From Gallaecimonas xiamenensis 3-C-1 (GTDB taxonomy: Bacteria; Pseudomonadota; Gammaproteobacteria; Enterobacterales; Gallaecimonadaceae), in contig NZ_AMRI01000012.1 in assembly GCF_000299915.1 (NCBI RefSeq), forward strand, positions 62,001 through 126,000: DNA of 64,000 bases. The letters run 5' to 3'. Below are positions 25,319 through 35,160 of the stretch, piece after piece. The stretch's first letter is position 1; every line of letters starts with the position of its first letter. Below the pieces are notes generated by a model, which saw nothing but the letters and a program-made list of their open reading frames with translations, did not search any database and had not been told where the DNA came from. A program made the translations under genes and the position numbers.

Positions 25319-25861
25319 TTACCAGCGCCGTACCGGCCCGGTGTCGATGTGGATAAAGCCGTCCTGGGGGTAGTAGCCCACCCCGCCGGCCTTCATGGCC
25401 AGGGCCGCCTTGTGGGCCTTGGCCAGCTGCACTCCGGGTAGGCGGATATCGATGGCCTTGCCAAGGCAGTGGAAGGACTTGGTGGCCACGTGGCGGCCGG
25501 CCTTCTTCATGGCGGCGTTGGAGGCCGGGCTACGATAGCCGGAGATGACCTCTATGGTGCCGTCAAAGCCCAGGTTGCCGGTCAAGCGGGTCAGTTGATC
25601 AAAGAGCGCCGGATCCATCTGGGTCACATCACCGCTGCGGTGGTCTTTGAGCACATGATTGAAGCTTTGCAGTGTTTCCTTGAGATAAAGGCCGTTTTGC
25701 CAATAAACCCCATCGGCCTTGTCGCCGGTGTGGAGATTCATCAGGCTCAAAGCCCTTTTGTGGCCGACGCTGGCCAAAGCCTTCCCTGGTAGGACACTGG
25801 CGGCAGCCAGGGTGCCGACGCCAAGCAAAAAATGGCGACGGGAGAGCACTTTCCCCTGCAT
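25319..25861 (-). CDS. mepK: MepK-like murein endopeptidase (YcbK, DUF882)
   Basis: A 180-residue peptidase M15-like protein with a twin-arginine signal (SRRHFLLGVG then a hydrophobic run to about residue 30). The zinc ligands are His in KSFHCLGKAID, the Asp of AIDIRLP and His in GFIHIDTGP; SGYRSPASN is the usual substrate loop. MepK cuts meso-DAP-meso-DAP cross-links made by L,D-transpeptidases. It lies 77 bases downstream of the L,D-transpeptidase gene, the same pairing as E. coli ycbB-ycbK. GGAGGTGAA precedes the ATG. Confidence 0.92.
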   Translation of the reverse strand: MQGKVLSRRHFLLGVGTLAAASVLPGKALASVGHKRALSLMNLHTGDKADGVYWQNGLYLKETLQSFNHVLKDHRSGDVTQMDPALFDQLTRLTGNLGFDGTIEVISGYRSPASNAAMKKAGRHVATKSFHCLGKAIDIRLPGVQLAKAHKAALAMKAGGVGYYPQDGFIHIDTGPVRRW

Positions 25862-25938
25862 TTCACCTCCTACAGCTGGGTGTTTTTGGATGCTTAGTCA
25901 TAAAACTGCCATCAAACTACAGGCTGCGCAAAAAATGA

Positions 25939-27057
25939 TCAATCTTTATGCAGGGCATATTGTGAATTGGCCCCCAGATCCAAACCGTAAAGATCGTCCC
26001 TGAACTGCAAGCGCCCCTCATCGTCCAGCCAAGCTGTCCAATAGACCAGGGCGATGGGCAGAGGCACCGTCAGGGGGATCTTGACCCGTTGGCCACTGGC
26101 CACCCTATCTCGCCAATCGGGATGGTCGAAAAGCAGCTGGGCGGCCAGGCTGTAGGCCTCCTCGACCCGGATGCAGCCGGAGCTGTAGGCCCGTCTGGCT
26201 TGGCGAAACAGGCTGGGTTGGTTGGTGTGGTGCAGGTAAATGGCGTCGTTGTTGGGCAACACGAACTTGAGCCGGCCCAAGGCATTGAAGTCCCCGGCCC
26301 GCTGACGCAGCCGCCAATGGGGGGGCCAGGGCGACGGCAGCTCATCGGGCATGGGCACTACCCGGGTCTGGTTGCCGTAGCCTTCCACTATGTCTATCTG
26401 GTGCTCTACCAGTTCCGCTACCCCCAGCCTGCGCACCTTGGGCAGGTAGTCTCGGCGAAAAATGCTGTAGGGCACGTTCCAGTAGGGGTTGAGTTCGATG
26501 GCGGTGACCTGGGTTTCCATCTGCGGGGTGGGCCGGGACGGGCGCCCCACCACTATCTTGGAGTGCAGGCGCACCTGGTCGCCGTCGAACCAGGTCAGGG
26601 AAAAGGCCGGGATATTCACCACCAGTTGCTCGGGGGCCGGCTGGAGTTGGGCCATGCGCTGAAGGGTGCCCTGGATCTGCAGCAGCCGCTGGGCCGGGGT
26701 GACGTTAAGGGCCTGGCGGGTGGCCTGGCCAACGATGCCGTCTTCCTTAAGGCCGTGGCGGCCCTGGAAGGCTTTCACCGCTGCCACCAGCTGCTCGTCA
26801 TAAATGTCACCCGGCTCGGCCAGGTCGCTCAGATCCCCCGTTAGCCAGAGGCGCTCGCGAATGGCCGGCACCAGGTCGCTTTGCTGGCCCGGTTTAAGGG
26901 TGGCTCCTTCCAAGTAGGGCCAATGGCCCATGTCGGCTAACAGCTCCATCTGCACGGCCGCTTTTTGCAGTGCTTGGCGCTGGTCGCTCAGCCAGTCGGC
27001 TTGCAGCGGCCAGGCCCACAACAGCAGCACTGTCCAAACCCACGCTTTGATGGCCAT
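25939..27057 (-). CDS. ldtD: L,D-transpeptidase, YcbB/LdtD-like
   Basis: A 372-residue periplasmic enzyme that forms 3-3 cross-links in peptidoglycan. It has a signal peptide (1-20), a peptidoglycan-binding domain (AVKAFQGRHGLKEDGIVG, about residues 90-110) and a YkuD catalytic domain ending in RAYSSGCIRVEEA with the nucleophile Cys; the preceding HHTN supplies the active-site His. It is shorter than E. coli LdtD (615), with a smaller N-terminal region. It forms a unit with the mepK-like gene. Confidence 0.9.
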   Translation of the reverse strand: MAIKAWVWTVLLLWAWPLQADWLSDQRQALQKAAVQMELLADMGHWPYLEGATLKPGQQSDLVPAIRERLWLTGDLSDLAEPGDIYDEQLVAAVKAFQGRHGLKEDGIVGQATRQALNVTPAQRLLQIQGTLQRMAQLQPAPEQLVVNIPAFSLTWFDGDQVRLHSKIVVGRPSRPTPQMETQVTAIELNPYWNVPYSIFRRDYLPKVRRLGVAELVEHQIDIVEGYGNQTRVVPMPDELPSPWPPHWRLRQRAGDFNALGRLKFVLPNNDAIYLHHTNQPSLFRQARRAYSSGCIRVEEAYSLAAQLLFDHPDWRDRVASGQRVKIPLTVPLPIALVYWTAWLDDEGRLQFRDDLYGLDLGANSQYALHKD

Positions 27058-27146
27058 ACAACCTCCCCTACCTAGTATGGTCGGCCAGCGACAGTCAGGG
27101 AGAATTAGGATAGGCTGGCAACAGTGCTTTTAATGCAGCGGCGACC

Positions 27147-27956
27147 ATGGAAAAGACAGCCCCAGTGGAAAGGATGGGTTACAGCACCCAGGACAGGCTC
27201 CGGCAACTGGCCCAGCAGCAAGGGCTGGAAGGCTCGCTGTACAGCGACGCCAAGGGTGACCCCCTGGACAGGGCCAGGCGCCGGGCGGCGCTGGGCGGGT
27301 GCCGCCCCCCCCCCCGCCAGCGCAACCTCGAAGCCATACTGCACAAGGCCCTGCTCCAGGCCAATGCCGACCTGGTGGTGGACGAGTTGGACGGGGATTG
27401 GTTCTACCATTTCAGCCGCCTGTCGGAGAACACCGGCAACCCCCGCATGCAGGGGTTGTGGGCCACCATACTGCTGCGCGAGCTGGAACAGCCCGGCAGC
27501 TTTTCCCGGCGCACATTGGAGGTGCTGGAAAAGCTCTCCCTCAAAGAGACCCAGCTCTTTGCCAAGGTGGTCAACATGGCCCTGACCGTGGGCCAGGAAT
27601 ACCGGTTGGTAATAGGGCTATACAAACGCCACGCCCTGGGGGGCGGCCATACCCGGCTGCTGCCCATGGGCCAGTTCGGCCTGCCCTACTCTGCCCTGGC
27701 CACCTTGATGGAGCTGGGTTTGCTGCAAAGTTCGGAGCTGGTCAGTGCCGACCTGCGCCAAATCCCCTTGCAGTTCAGCATGGGCGGCCATCGCGGCCAG
27801 CTGCTGGGTAACCGGCGGCGGGTGCACCTGACCTACTACCGATTCAGCGTGATTGGTGACGAGCTGGCCCGGCTGGTGGCCACCGAGCCGGACAGCAAGT
27901 TTGAAACCGAGCTTAAGCGCTTGGCGGAAGGGGAACTGACCCTGAGCTGGCAATAA
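27147..27956 (+). CDS. conserved hypothetical, probable TIGR03899/DUF2806 family
   Basis: A 269-residue cytoplasmic protein without signal or TM segments. The middle part has LSENTGNPRMQGLWATILLRELEQPG (read as two blocks around residue 95), FSRRTLEVLEKLSLKE and a basic region, which I recall from the Vibrio/Shewanella family TIGR03899. The function is unknown. An 11-C run at codons 53-57 makes the frame vulnerable to slippage. The last 44 bases overlap cysQ on the opposite strand. Confidence 0.65.
   Translation: MEKTAPVERMGYSTQDRLRQLAQQQGLEGSLYSDAKGDPLDRARRRAALGGCRPPPRQRNLEAILHKALLQANADLVVDELDGDWFYHFSRLSENTGNPRMQGLWATILLRELEQPGSFSRRTLEVLEKLSLKETQLFAKVVNMALTVGQEYRLVIGLYKRHALGGGHTRLLPMGQFGLPYSALATLMELGLLQSSELVSADLRQIPLQFSMGGHRGQLLGNRRRVHLTYYRFSVIGDELARLVATEPDSKFETELKRLAEGELTLSWQ
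27305..27315 (+). repeat. homopolymer tract of 11 C
   Basis: Eleven consecutive C bases inside the coding region, at codons 53-57 of a 269-codon gene (encoding R-P-P-P-R). At this length the gene is in frame. Loss or gain of one C would shift the frame early in the protein. Confidence 0.9.
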
Positions 27957-28665
27957 AGCCGCCGTTACGCAGGGCCTCTCGGTGGTAGCTCATGGGCTGG
28001 CCGGCCAGGGTCAGCACCTGGCCGCCGGCCGCCTCCAGCACCGCCTGGCCCGCCGCCGTGTCCCACATCATGGTGGGATTAAAGCGGGGGTAGAGCTGGG
28101 CGCTGCCCTCGGCGATGGCGCAAAATTTTAGGCTGGAACCGCGATTGGCCAACTGGTACTGGCCCAGCCTTTCCAGCCAACCGGCCAGTTCCGGCGCCGG
28201 GTGTGAGCGGGACGCAAGCACCACCGGCGGCTGGGTTGCAGCCTTGACCGCAATGGCCCGGCGCTGCCCGGCCACTTCCAGGTACGCCCCCTTGCCTTTT
28301 TCACCCACATAGAGATGGTCGGTGGCCGGTACGTAGACCAGCCCCAATACCGGCTGGCCGGCCTCGATAAGGGCGACGTTGACGGTAAAGTCCGGGCGCC
28401 CGGCCAAAAACTCCTTGGTGCCGTCCAGCGGGTCTACCAGCCAGAATTTTTGCCAATGCTGCCGCTCTGCCCAGGGGGTATGGGACCCTTCTTCCGACAA
28501 CACCGGGTAGCCGGTGTCGCCAAGGGCCACCATCAGAATGTCATGGGCCGCCTTGTCGGCCAGGGTCACCGGCGAGCCGTCGGACTTGTCCTCGGCCGCT
28601 ACCTTACCCTGGAAGGACAGAGCCTTAAGCCCCGCCGCCTTGACCGCCTCAATCAATGCCTGCAT
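27913..28665 (-). CDS. cysQ: 3'(2'),5'-bisphosphate nucleotidase CysQ
   Basis: A 250-residue inositol-monophosphatase-like enzyme that removes 3'-phosphate from PAP, the by-product of PAPS reduction, relieving inhibition of the pathway. The metal motif [13 protein letters not shown] and the second motif [18 protein letters not shown] are intact. ATG 28665 matches E. coli length (246). It is last in the cys operon and its start lies inside the end of cysC (17-base overlap). Confidence 0.92.
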   Translation of the reverse strand: MQALIEAVKAAGLKALSFQGKVAAEDKSDGSPVTLADKAAHDILMVALGDTGYPVLSEEGSHTPWAERQHWQKFWLVDPLDGTKEFLAGRPDFTVNVALIEAGQPVLGLVYVPATDHLYVGEKGKGAYLEVAGQRRAIAVKAATQPPVVLASRSHPAPELAGWLERLGQYQLANRGSSLKFCAIAEGSAQLYPRFNPTMMWDTAAGQAVLEAAGGQVLTLAGQPMSYHREALRNGGFIASSGSVPLPPSA

Positions 28666-29257
28666 GCCACTCCACCTTGTCGTCCAGCCAGGCCAATACC
28701 TTGGCCACCGCCTGCTCCGGCGACAGCTGCTGGGTGTTGACCACCAGGTCGGCACTTTGCGGCACTTCGAAGGGTGAGTCCAGCCCGGTCATCTGGGCTA
28801 TCTCGCCCCGCCGCGCCTTGGCGTAAAGACCTTTGGGGTCCCGGGACTCGCAGGTGGCCAAGTCCGCCTCCACGTAGATCTCCACGAAGACTCCCTGGGG
28901 CAGGCGCTCACGAATGAGCTGGCGATCGGCGGCAAAGGGCGAGACAAAGGCCGCCAGCACTATCAGGCCGGCGTCCACCATCAGCTTGGCCACTTCCCCT
29001 ACCCGGCGCAGGTTCTCGGTGCGATCGCTGTCGCTAAACCCCAGATCGCTGCAAAGGCCGTGGCGGACGTTGTCGCCGTCCAGCAAGAAGGCATGTTTGC
29101 CCCGCTGGGCCAGGGCCTGTTCCACACCGTTGGCCAGGGTCGATTTACCGGCCCCGGACAGGCCGGTAAACCACAGCACCAGGGGCTTTTGCCCCAGGGC
29201 CTCGGCGCGGCTGGCAGCGTCCACCGTGTGCTGGTGCCAGGTCAGGTTGCTGCTCAT
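28649..29257 (-). CDS. cysC: adenylylsulfate kinase CysC
   Basis: A 202-residue kinase that phosphorylates APS to PAPS. The P-loop GLSGAGKST, the [17 protein letters not shown] substrate region and [10 protein letters not shown] near the end match the family, and length equals E. coli CysC (201). ATG 29257 overlaps the cysN stop by ATGA. Confidence 0.95.
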   Translation of the reverse strand: MSSNLTWHQHTVDAASRAEALGQKPLVLWFTGLSGAGKSTLANGVEQALAQRGKHAFLLDGDNVRHGLCSDLGFSDSDRTENLRRVGEVAKLMVDAGLIVLAAFVSPFAADRQLIRERLPQGVFVEIYVEADLATCESRDPKGLYAKARRGEIAQMTGLDSPFEVPQSADLVVNTQQLSPEQAVAKVLAWLDDKVEWHAGID

Positions 29258-30585
29258 GACCAGTCGCTCACGTCGATGGCCTGCCAATGGGGGTAGTGGC
29301 GGCGAATGTAGGCGTTAAGCTCTTTCTCGGCCTGGCTGATGGCCGGGCGCTGGCTGTTGCTGTCGGCCACCGCTTCTTCGGCCATAAAGGCCGCCACGGT
29401 CTGCTGGGTATCCGGGTCCACCAGCAGCAGGCTGCCGGTGTGGCGGCTTTGCTGGTAGATGTCCAGGGCCTGGCTTTCTTCCAGCTGCAAGGTCACCTGG
29501 CCGATGGCGTTGGCGCTCAGCTCGGCGTCGTCGCTGATGGTCCAGTTGTCCACGTTGAGCTGGCCGCTGACGTTGATGACCTTGCCCCAGGTCCAGCGGC
29601 TGGGCGCCTTGATACGATAGCGCTTGCCGGGTTGATGGCCCTGGTCGTCCAGCCATACCAGCCAGCCTTTCCAGGTGCGGGCTGCCGTGACCGGGCCATT
29701 GCTCAGCCAGTCGCCACGGCTGATGTCGATTTCCCGGTCCAGCTGCACCGCCACGGCGTCACCGGCCCCGACCACCTCGGTTTCTTCACCGGAGCGCCAC
29801 ACGCTTTGCACCAGGGCATGGTTGCCGGACGGCCAGTGGTAGACGGTGTCGCCGGCCTGCAGGGTGCCGGCAAAGAGGGTGCCGGCAAAGCCGCGAAAAT
29901 CCTGGTTGGGGCGCAGTATGGTCTGCACCGGCAGGCGCACGCCCTTGAGCTGAGGGCGGCTGACACTGGCATCTTCCAGGGCGCCAAGCAGGGTCGGGCC
30001 ATGGTACCAGGGCATTTTGCCGGACAGCTTGGCCAGGTTCTCGCCTTTGAGGGCAGACACCGGCAGCACCTTGATATTGGCGCCGGGCATACGCTCGGCC
30101 AGCTGGTAATAGTCGGCTTCGATGGCCTTGAAGGTGGCCTCGTCGTAGTCGACGGCGTCCATCTTGTTCACCGCCACCACGAACTGGCGGATGCCCAGCA
30201 GGTGGCACAGGAAGCTGTGGCGGCGGGTCTGGCGGATAATGCCTTTACGGGCGTCCACCAGGATGATGGCCAGGTCGCAATGGGAGGCGCCGGTCACCAT
30301 GTTGCGGGTGTACTGCTCATGTCCGGGGGTGTCGGCAATGATGAGATGGCGGCTGCCCGCTTCGGCAAAGCGCCAGGCCACGTCTATGGTGATGCCCTGG
30401 CTGCGCTCGGCTTCCAGGCCGTCCAGCAGGTTGGCAAAGGGCAGTTCGCCGTTCTCAAGGGGGTCGCCAAGGGCCTTGAGCTGGTCGGCATAGAGCTGGC
30501 CGGTCTCGAACAGGAAGCGGCCAATCAGGGTGGACTTGCCGTCGTCCACCGAGCCGCAGGTCAGCAGTTTCAGTGTGTCTTGCAT
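29254..30585 (-). CDS. cysN: sulfate adenylyltransferase GTPase subunit CysN
   Basis: A 443-residue GTPase subunit of ATP sulfurylase. It has G1 [11 protein letters not shown]3 DTPGHEQY and G4 NKMD, with EF-Tu-like barrels behind. It starts directly at the G-domain (LLTCG about residue 10), about 29 residues shorter at the N-terminus than E. coli CysN; no good upstream start is available because the ATG overlaps the cysD stop (TGATG). There is no fused CysC domain; CysC is separate. Confidence 0.94.
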   Translation of the reverse strand: MQDTLKLLTCGSVDDGKSTLIGRFLFETGQLYADQLKALGDPLENGELPFANLLDGLEAERSQGITIDVAWRFAEAGSRHLIIADTPGHEQYTRNMVTGASHCDLAIILVDARKGIIRQTRRHSFLCHLLGIRQFVVAVNKMDAVDYDEATFKAIEADYYQLAERMPGANIKVLPVSALKGENLAKLSGKMPWYHGPTLLGALEDASVSRPQLKGVRLPVQTILRPNQDFRGFAGTLFAGTLQAGDTVYHWPSGNHALVQSVWRSGEETEVVGAGDAVAVQLDREIDISRGDWLSNGPVTAARTWKGWLVWLDDQGHQPGKRYRIKAPSRWTWGKVINVSGQLNVDNWTISDDAELSANAIGQVTLQLEESQALDIYQQSRHTGSLLLVDPDTQQTVAAFMAEEAVADSNSQRPAISQAEKELNAYIRRHYPHWQAIDVSDWS

Positions 30586-31472
30586 CAGAAGTACCCCTGG
30601 CGTTTCTTACGTTCCATGGCGGCGGTGGAGTCTTTGTCGATCATGCGGCCGGAGCGCTCGCTGGCGCCCAGCTGGCCCAGCTCGTCCAGTACCTCGTCAA
30701 GGGTCTGGGCGTCGGACTCGATGGCGGCGGTCAGGGGGTAGCAGCCGAGGGTACGGAAACGTACCTTTTTCAGCTGCGGCACTTCGCCGGGCTCGAGGCG
30801 GAAACGCTCGTCGTCCACCATGAACAGCTGGCCGTCACGCTCCACCACGGGGCGCTCGGCGGCAAAGTACAGCGGTACCAGTTCGATTTCTTCGGCGCGG
30901 ATGTAGGCCCAGATGTCCCGCTCGGTCCAGTTGGACAGCGGGAAAACCCGCATGCTCTCGTCCTTGGCCAGGTCGCTGTTGACGTGGGTCCACAGCTCCG
31001 GGCGCTGGCGGCGCGGCTCCCAGCGCTGGAAGGCGTCGCGGTGGGAGAACACCCGCTCCTTGGCGCGGGAGGCCTCTTCGTCACGGCGGGCACCGCCGAA
31101 GGCGCAGTCGTACTTGCCACGGGCCAGCTCGGCCTTGAGGGCTTCGGTCTTCATCACGTCGGTGTAGCGGCTGCCGTGGTCGAAGGGGTTCAGCTTCTCG
31201 GGGTTTTGCACCACTTTCAGATCCAGGCCGAACTTCTTGGCCTGGGCGTCACGGAAGGCGTACATGGCCTGGAATTTCCAGCCGGTGTCGATGTGCAGCA
31301 CCGGGAAGGGCACCAGGGCCGGCAGGAAGGCCTTGCGGATAAGGTGCAGCAGCACGCTCGAATCCTTGCCGATGGAATAGAGCATCAGCGGCCGCTCAAA
31401 CTCGGCTGCCGCTTCACGGATGATGTGCAGGGACTCGGCCTCCAGGGCCGCCAGATGGGGACTCAGGCTCAT
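30585..31472 (-). CDS. cysD: sulfate adenylyltransferase subunit CysD
   Basis: A 295-residue catalytic subunit of ATP sulfurylase, making APS from sulfate and ATP together with CysN. The PP-loop [28 protein letters not shown] and the C-terminal ERKKRQGYF are typical. ATG 31472 overlaps the cysG stop (ATGA) and fits the E. coli length of 302; the open frame extends far upstream but inside cysG. Confidence 0.95.
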   Translation of the reverse strand: MSLSPHLAALEAESLHIIREAAAEFERPLMLYSIGKDSSVLLHLIRKAFLPALVPFPVLHIDTGWKFQAMYAFRDAQAKKFGLDLKVVQNPEKLNPFDHGSRYTDVMKTEALKAELARGKYDCAFGGARRDEEASRAKERVFSHRDAFQRWEPRRQRPELWTHVNSDLAKDESMRVFPLSNWTERDIWAYIRAEEIELVPLYFAAERPVVERDGQLFMVDDERFRLEPGEVPQLKKVRFRTLGCYPLTAAIESDAQTLDEVLDELGQLGASERSGRMIDKDSTAAMERKKRQGYF

Positions 31473-32821
31473 TTGTCCTCCTGATATAGGGTCACGGTGT
31501 CGCCCACGATAAGGAGCGCGGGTGATTGCACCTGCTCCCGGGCAATGGTGTCGGCCAGTTGGCCAAGGTCGGTTCGAAAACGGCGCTCTTCGGGCCTGGT
31601 GCCGTTCTCCACCACCAGTACCGGGGTGGCGGCGGCCAGGCCACCGGCGATCAGCTCGTCGGCAATATGGCTGCTCTGGGTCAGGCCCATGTAAATGGCC
31701 AGGGTGCTCTTGGGCTGGGCCAGGGCGCGCCAGTTGGCGTCTTCGCCGCCGGGCTGGCAATGGCCGGTAACCAGGGTCATCTGGTTGGCCAGGCCCCTGT
31801 GGGTCAAAGGCACCTGGGTGCGGGCGCTGCAAGCAGCGGCGGCGGTGATGCCGGGCACCACTTCCACCGCTATGCCGGCGGCGCGGGCCGCCAGCACTTC
31901 TTCGCCGCCACGGCCAAACACGAAAGGATCGCCGCCTTTGAGGCGCACTACCCTTTTGCCGGTGCTGGCTTCGCGCACCAGGATCGCTTCAATCTCCTGC
32001 TGGGGCACCGAATGCAGGCCCTTTTCCTTGCCCACCGAAATAAAGTGGGCGTCGCGGCGGGCAAGGTTCATGACCGCAGCGGAGACCAGCCGGTCATAGA
32101 CGATAACGTCCGCCGCCTGGATGGCTTGCAGGGCCTTGAGGGTCAACAGATCCGGGTCTCCGGGGCCGGCGCCCACCAATTTCAGCCAGCCTGAGCGGCG
32201 GTTTTCACCGGCCAGCAAGGCTTCCAATTCGGCTTCGGCGGCCGCAATGTCACCCTTGGCCAGCTGCTGGCCGGTGTCACCGTCCAGCAACGCTTCCCAG
32301 AAGCGGCGCCGGTCGCTGAAGCTGGCCAGGCGACTGGCCACCTTGTCGCGAAAACGGCCCATCAGCGCCGCCAGGGCACCGGTCCACTGGGGTACTTCGG
32401 CTTCCAGTTTTTCCCGAAGGCGCCTGGCCAGCACCGGCGCCTGGCCGTCGCTGGAAATGGCGATGGTGACCGGCTTGCGCTCCACTACTGCCGGCACTAT
32501 GGCACTGCACAGCGCGCGCTGGTCCACCACGTTGCTCCAGATCCGGCGTTCGTTGGCGGCCTTGGCCACCGCCTCGTTCACCAGTTCGTCGTCGGTGGCG
32601 GCAATGGCCAGCCAGACCCCGTCCAGCCACTTGGGCTCGAACTGTTCGGCCACATGGTCGATGGGGCTGGCGGCAATTTCGGCGCACAGGCGCTTGGCCA
32701 CCAGGCGCACCTTGGCGCCGGCCTTATGCAGCGCCTGGACCTTGCGCCAGGCCACTTGGCCGCCCCCCACCACCAGCACATCCTTGCCATGCAAATCCAG
32801 AAACAACGGAAAATCGTGCAT
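31469..32821 (-). CDS. cysG: siroheme synthase CysG (fused)
   Basis: A 450-residue trifunctional enzyme. The N-terminal dehydrogenase/ferrochelatase has [11 protein letters not shown] (about residue 16). The C-terminal uroporphyrinogen-III methyltransferase has [29 protein letters not shown] and TLAIYMGL. It supplies the siroheme used by CysI. ATG 32821 begins the conserved DFPLFLDL strand. It lies 7 bases after cysH in the operon. Confidence 0.95.
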   Translation of the reverse strand: MHDFPLFLDLHGKDVLVVGGGQVAWRKVQALHKAGAKVRLVAKRLCAEIAASPIDHVAEQFEPKWLDGVWLAIAATDDELVNEAVAKAANERRIWSNVVDQRALCSAIVPAVVERKPVTIAISSDGQAPVLARRLREKLEAEVPQWTGALAALMGRFRDKVASRLASFSDRRRFWEALLDGDTGQQLAKGDIAAAEAELEALLAGENRRSGWLKLVGAGPGDPDLLTLKALQAIQAADVIVYDRLVSAAVMNLARRDAHFISVGKEKGLHSVPQQEIEAILVREASTGKRVVRLKGGDPFVFGRGGEEVLAARAAGIAVEVVPGITAAAACSARTQVPLTHRGLANQMTLVTGHCQPGGEDANWRALAQPKSTLAIYMGLTQSSHIADELIAGGLAAATPVLVVENGTRPEERRFRTDLGQLADTIAREQVQSPALLIVGDTVTLYQEDK

Positions 32822-32828
32822 CAACAAC

Positions 32829-33518
32829 TTACTCGTGCAGGCCACATTCACGGACCAGGCCGCCAAAGCGGGTCTGTTCCTCGGTCATCTGTTCGGACAG
32901 GGGCACGGTGGAGTGCCAGTCCCCCACCGACACATAGCCCTTGTCCCACAAGGGGTGGTACGGCAGGCCGTGTTCGCTGAGGTAGCGGAACACGTCGCGG
33001 TTGTTCCAGTCGATAATGGGGTAGACCTTGGTACGGCCGTTCTGGCTTTCCAGCACACCGCGCCCTTGGCGGGTGCTGGACTGGTCCCGGCGCAGGCCGG
33101 CAAACCAGCTCTGCACCCCAAGCTCGTCAAGGGCGCGCTGCATGGGCTCGACCTTGTTGTCCTGGTTGTAGGCCTTGATGCCGTCCACCCCCTGCTCCCA
33201 ACGCTTGCCATGGCGGGCTTCCTGCCAGGCGGCGCTGGTTTTGGGGCTGTACACCTTGAGGTTCAGCCCCAGCTTGGCGGTGAGCTGGTCCACAAAGCCG
33301 TAGGTCTCCGGGAAGTGGTAGCCGGTGTCGACAAAGATCACCGGAATACCGGGCGCCTCGCGGCTGACCAGGTGCAGCATCACCGCCGCCTGGATACCGA
33401 AGCTGGAGCTCAGGGCAAAGTCACCGGGCAGCTTATCCAGGGCCCAGCGCACCCGCGCCGGGGCGTCCAGGCCCTCCAGCAATTGCTGGTCTTCAGGCGT
33501 GAAAATCGACTTGGGCAT
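32829..33518 (-). CDS. cysH: PAPS reductase CysH
   Basis: A 229-residue thioredoxin-dependent phosphoadenylylsulfate reductase, releasing sulfite. It has the PP-loop [12 protein letters not shown], the substrate motif [11 protein letters not shown] and the C-terminal catalytic ECGLHE. It lacks the CC...CxxC set that would bind a 4Fe-4S cluster, so it is the PAPS, not APS, type. This agrees with cysC in the same operon. AGGAGG precedes the ATG, which overlaps cysI by 26 bases. Confidence 0.95.
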   Translation of the reverse strand: MPKSIFTPEDQQLLEGLDAPARVRWALDKLPGDFALSSSFGIQAAVMLHLVSREAPGIPVIFVDTGYHFPETYGFVDQLTAKLGLNLKVYSPKTSAAWQEARHGKRWEQGVDGIKAYNQDNKVEPMQRALDELGVQSWFAGLRRDQSSTRQGRGVLESQNGRTKVYPIIDWNNRDVFRYLSEHGLPYHPLWDKGYVSVGDWHSTVPLSEQMTEEQTRFGGLVRECGLHE

Positions 33519-35160
33519 CTTTGACCTCCTTGACCACGCCAATGCGCACCACGAAGTCGCCGAAGCGTTCGTCGGCGTTGCGCTCGGCGCGATAGCGGCT
33601 CAGTACCGGTTTGAGTTCGGCGAGGATCTCGGTCTCGGTGAGGTTCTCGCGATACAGCTTGTTGACCCGCAGGCCACGGCCGTCGGCGCCCAGGAACAGG
33701 TTGTAGCGGCCGGGGGCCTTGCCCACCAGGCCGATTTCGGCCAGGAAGGGACGGGCACAACCGTTGGGGCAGCCGGTGATACGGGTGACGATGTCCTGGT
33801 CGCCCAGTTCCACTTCGTCCAGCAGATCTTGCACCTTGGCGACGAAGTCCTCGAGGTAACGCTCGGCTTCGGCCATGGCCAGGCCACAGGTGGGCAGAGC
33901 CACACAAGCCATGGCGTTTTCCCGCAGGCGGGTGGTGGCCAGGTTCAGGCCATGTTCGGCGACCAGGGCGTCGATCTTGGCCTTCTCGGCCTTGGGCACA
34001 CCGGCAATGATCAGGTTCTGGTTGGCGGTCATGCGAAAATCGCCCTGGTGCACCTGGGCAATGGCGCGCAGGCCGGTCAGCCAGCCTTGGCCGGGCTTGT
34101 CGATAAGGCGGCCTTCGGGCACGAACAGGGTCAGGTGGTCGCGGCCATCCACACCCTCAACCCAGCCGAAGCGGTCGCCCTGCTGGGTAAAGAGCACCGG
34201 CACTTCCGGCAGGAAGGTGACGCCGCTGCGCTTTGCCACTTCGGCGCGAAAGGCGTCCACACCCAGGCGATCGACGGTGTACTTGAGGCGGGCGTTCTTA
34301 CGCTGCTCACGGTTGCCGTGGTCACGCTGGGTGGTGAGCACCGCTTCGGCTACCGCATTCATCTGTTCTGGGCTGATAAAGCCCAGGCAGCTGGCTACCC
34401 GCGGGTAAGTGGCGGTGTCGCCATGGGTAGTGCCCATGCCGCCGCCCACCAGCACGTTGTAGCCGCGCAGCTTGCCGTTTTCGGCGATGGCCACAAAGCC
34501 CAGGTCGTTGGCGTAGACGTCCACATCGTTATGGGGCGGGATGGCTACCGCAGCCTTGAACTTGCGGGGCAGGTAGGTATCGCCGTAGATGGGCTCGGCG
34601 GAGTCGGCCACCTTTTCCTCGTCCAGCCAGATTTCATGGTAGGCACGGGTGTTGGGCAGCAGGTGCTCGGACAGGGCCACGGTCTGGCGGTACACCTCCT
34701 GGTGCAGGCTCGAATCCACCGGGTTGGTGTTGCAAAGCACGTTACGGTTGACGTCGCCACAGGCGGCGATGGAGTCCAGCAAGGCGCTGTGCAGGCCCTG
34801 GATAAGGGGCTTGAGGCTTTCCTTGAGGATACCGTGGTACTGGAAGGTCTGGCGGGTAGTCAGGCGCACGCTGCCGCCGGAAAGCTCACGGCCCAGCTGG
34901 TCGATCACCAGCCACTGCTCTGGGGTTACCACGCCGCCCGGTACCCGGGCCCGCAGCATAAAGCTGTACAGGGGCTCGAGCTTGCGCTTGGCACGCTCGC
35001 TGCGGATGTCCCTGTCGTCCTGCTGGTAGAAACCGTGGAACTTGGACAGCTGGGTATCGTCCTCACGCAGGGCACCGGTATGGCCGTCGTGGAGGCTGTC
35101 TTCCAGGGTGCCACGCAGGTGGCGGCTTTGGATCTTGATGCGTTCGTTGGGAGAGGCCAT
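33493..35160 (-). CDS. cysI: sulfite reductase hemoprotein CysI
   Basis: A 555-residue beta subunit that reduces sulfite to sulfide with siroheme and a 4Fe-4S cluster. Cluster ligands are seen in [12 protein letters not shown] and [10 protein letters not shown], and the substrate arginine region [10 protein letters not shown] is present. ATG 35160 overlaps the cysJ stop by one base (TGATG) and fits E. coli length (570). Confidence 0.95.
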   Translation of the reverse strand: MASPNERIKIQSRHLRGTLEDSLHDGHTGALREDDTQLSKFHGFYQQDDRDIRSERAKRKLEPLYSFMLRARVPGGVVTPEQWLVIDQLGRELSGGSVRLTTRQTFQYHGILKESLKPLIQGLHSALLDSIAACGDVNRNVLCNTNPVDSSLHQEVYRQTVALSEHLLPNTRAYHEIWLDEEKVADSAEPIYGDTYLPRKFKAAVAIPPHNDVDVYANDLGFVAIAENGKLRGYNVLVGGGMGTTHGDTATYPRVASCLGFISPEQMNAVAEAVLTTQRDHGNREQRKNARLKYTVDRLGVDAFRAEVAKRSGVTFLPEVPVLFTQQGDRFGWVEGVDGRDHLTLFVPEGRLIDKPGQGWLTGLRAIAQVHQGDFRMTANQNLIIAGVPKAEKAKIDALVAEHGLNLATTRLRENAMACVALPTCGLAMAEAERYLEDFVAKVQDLLDEVELGDQDIVTRITGCPNGCARPFLAEIGLVGKAPGRYNLFLGADGRGLRVNKLYRENLTETEILAELKPVLSRYRAERNADERFGDFVVRIGVVKEVKDAQVDFHA

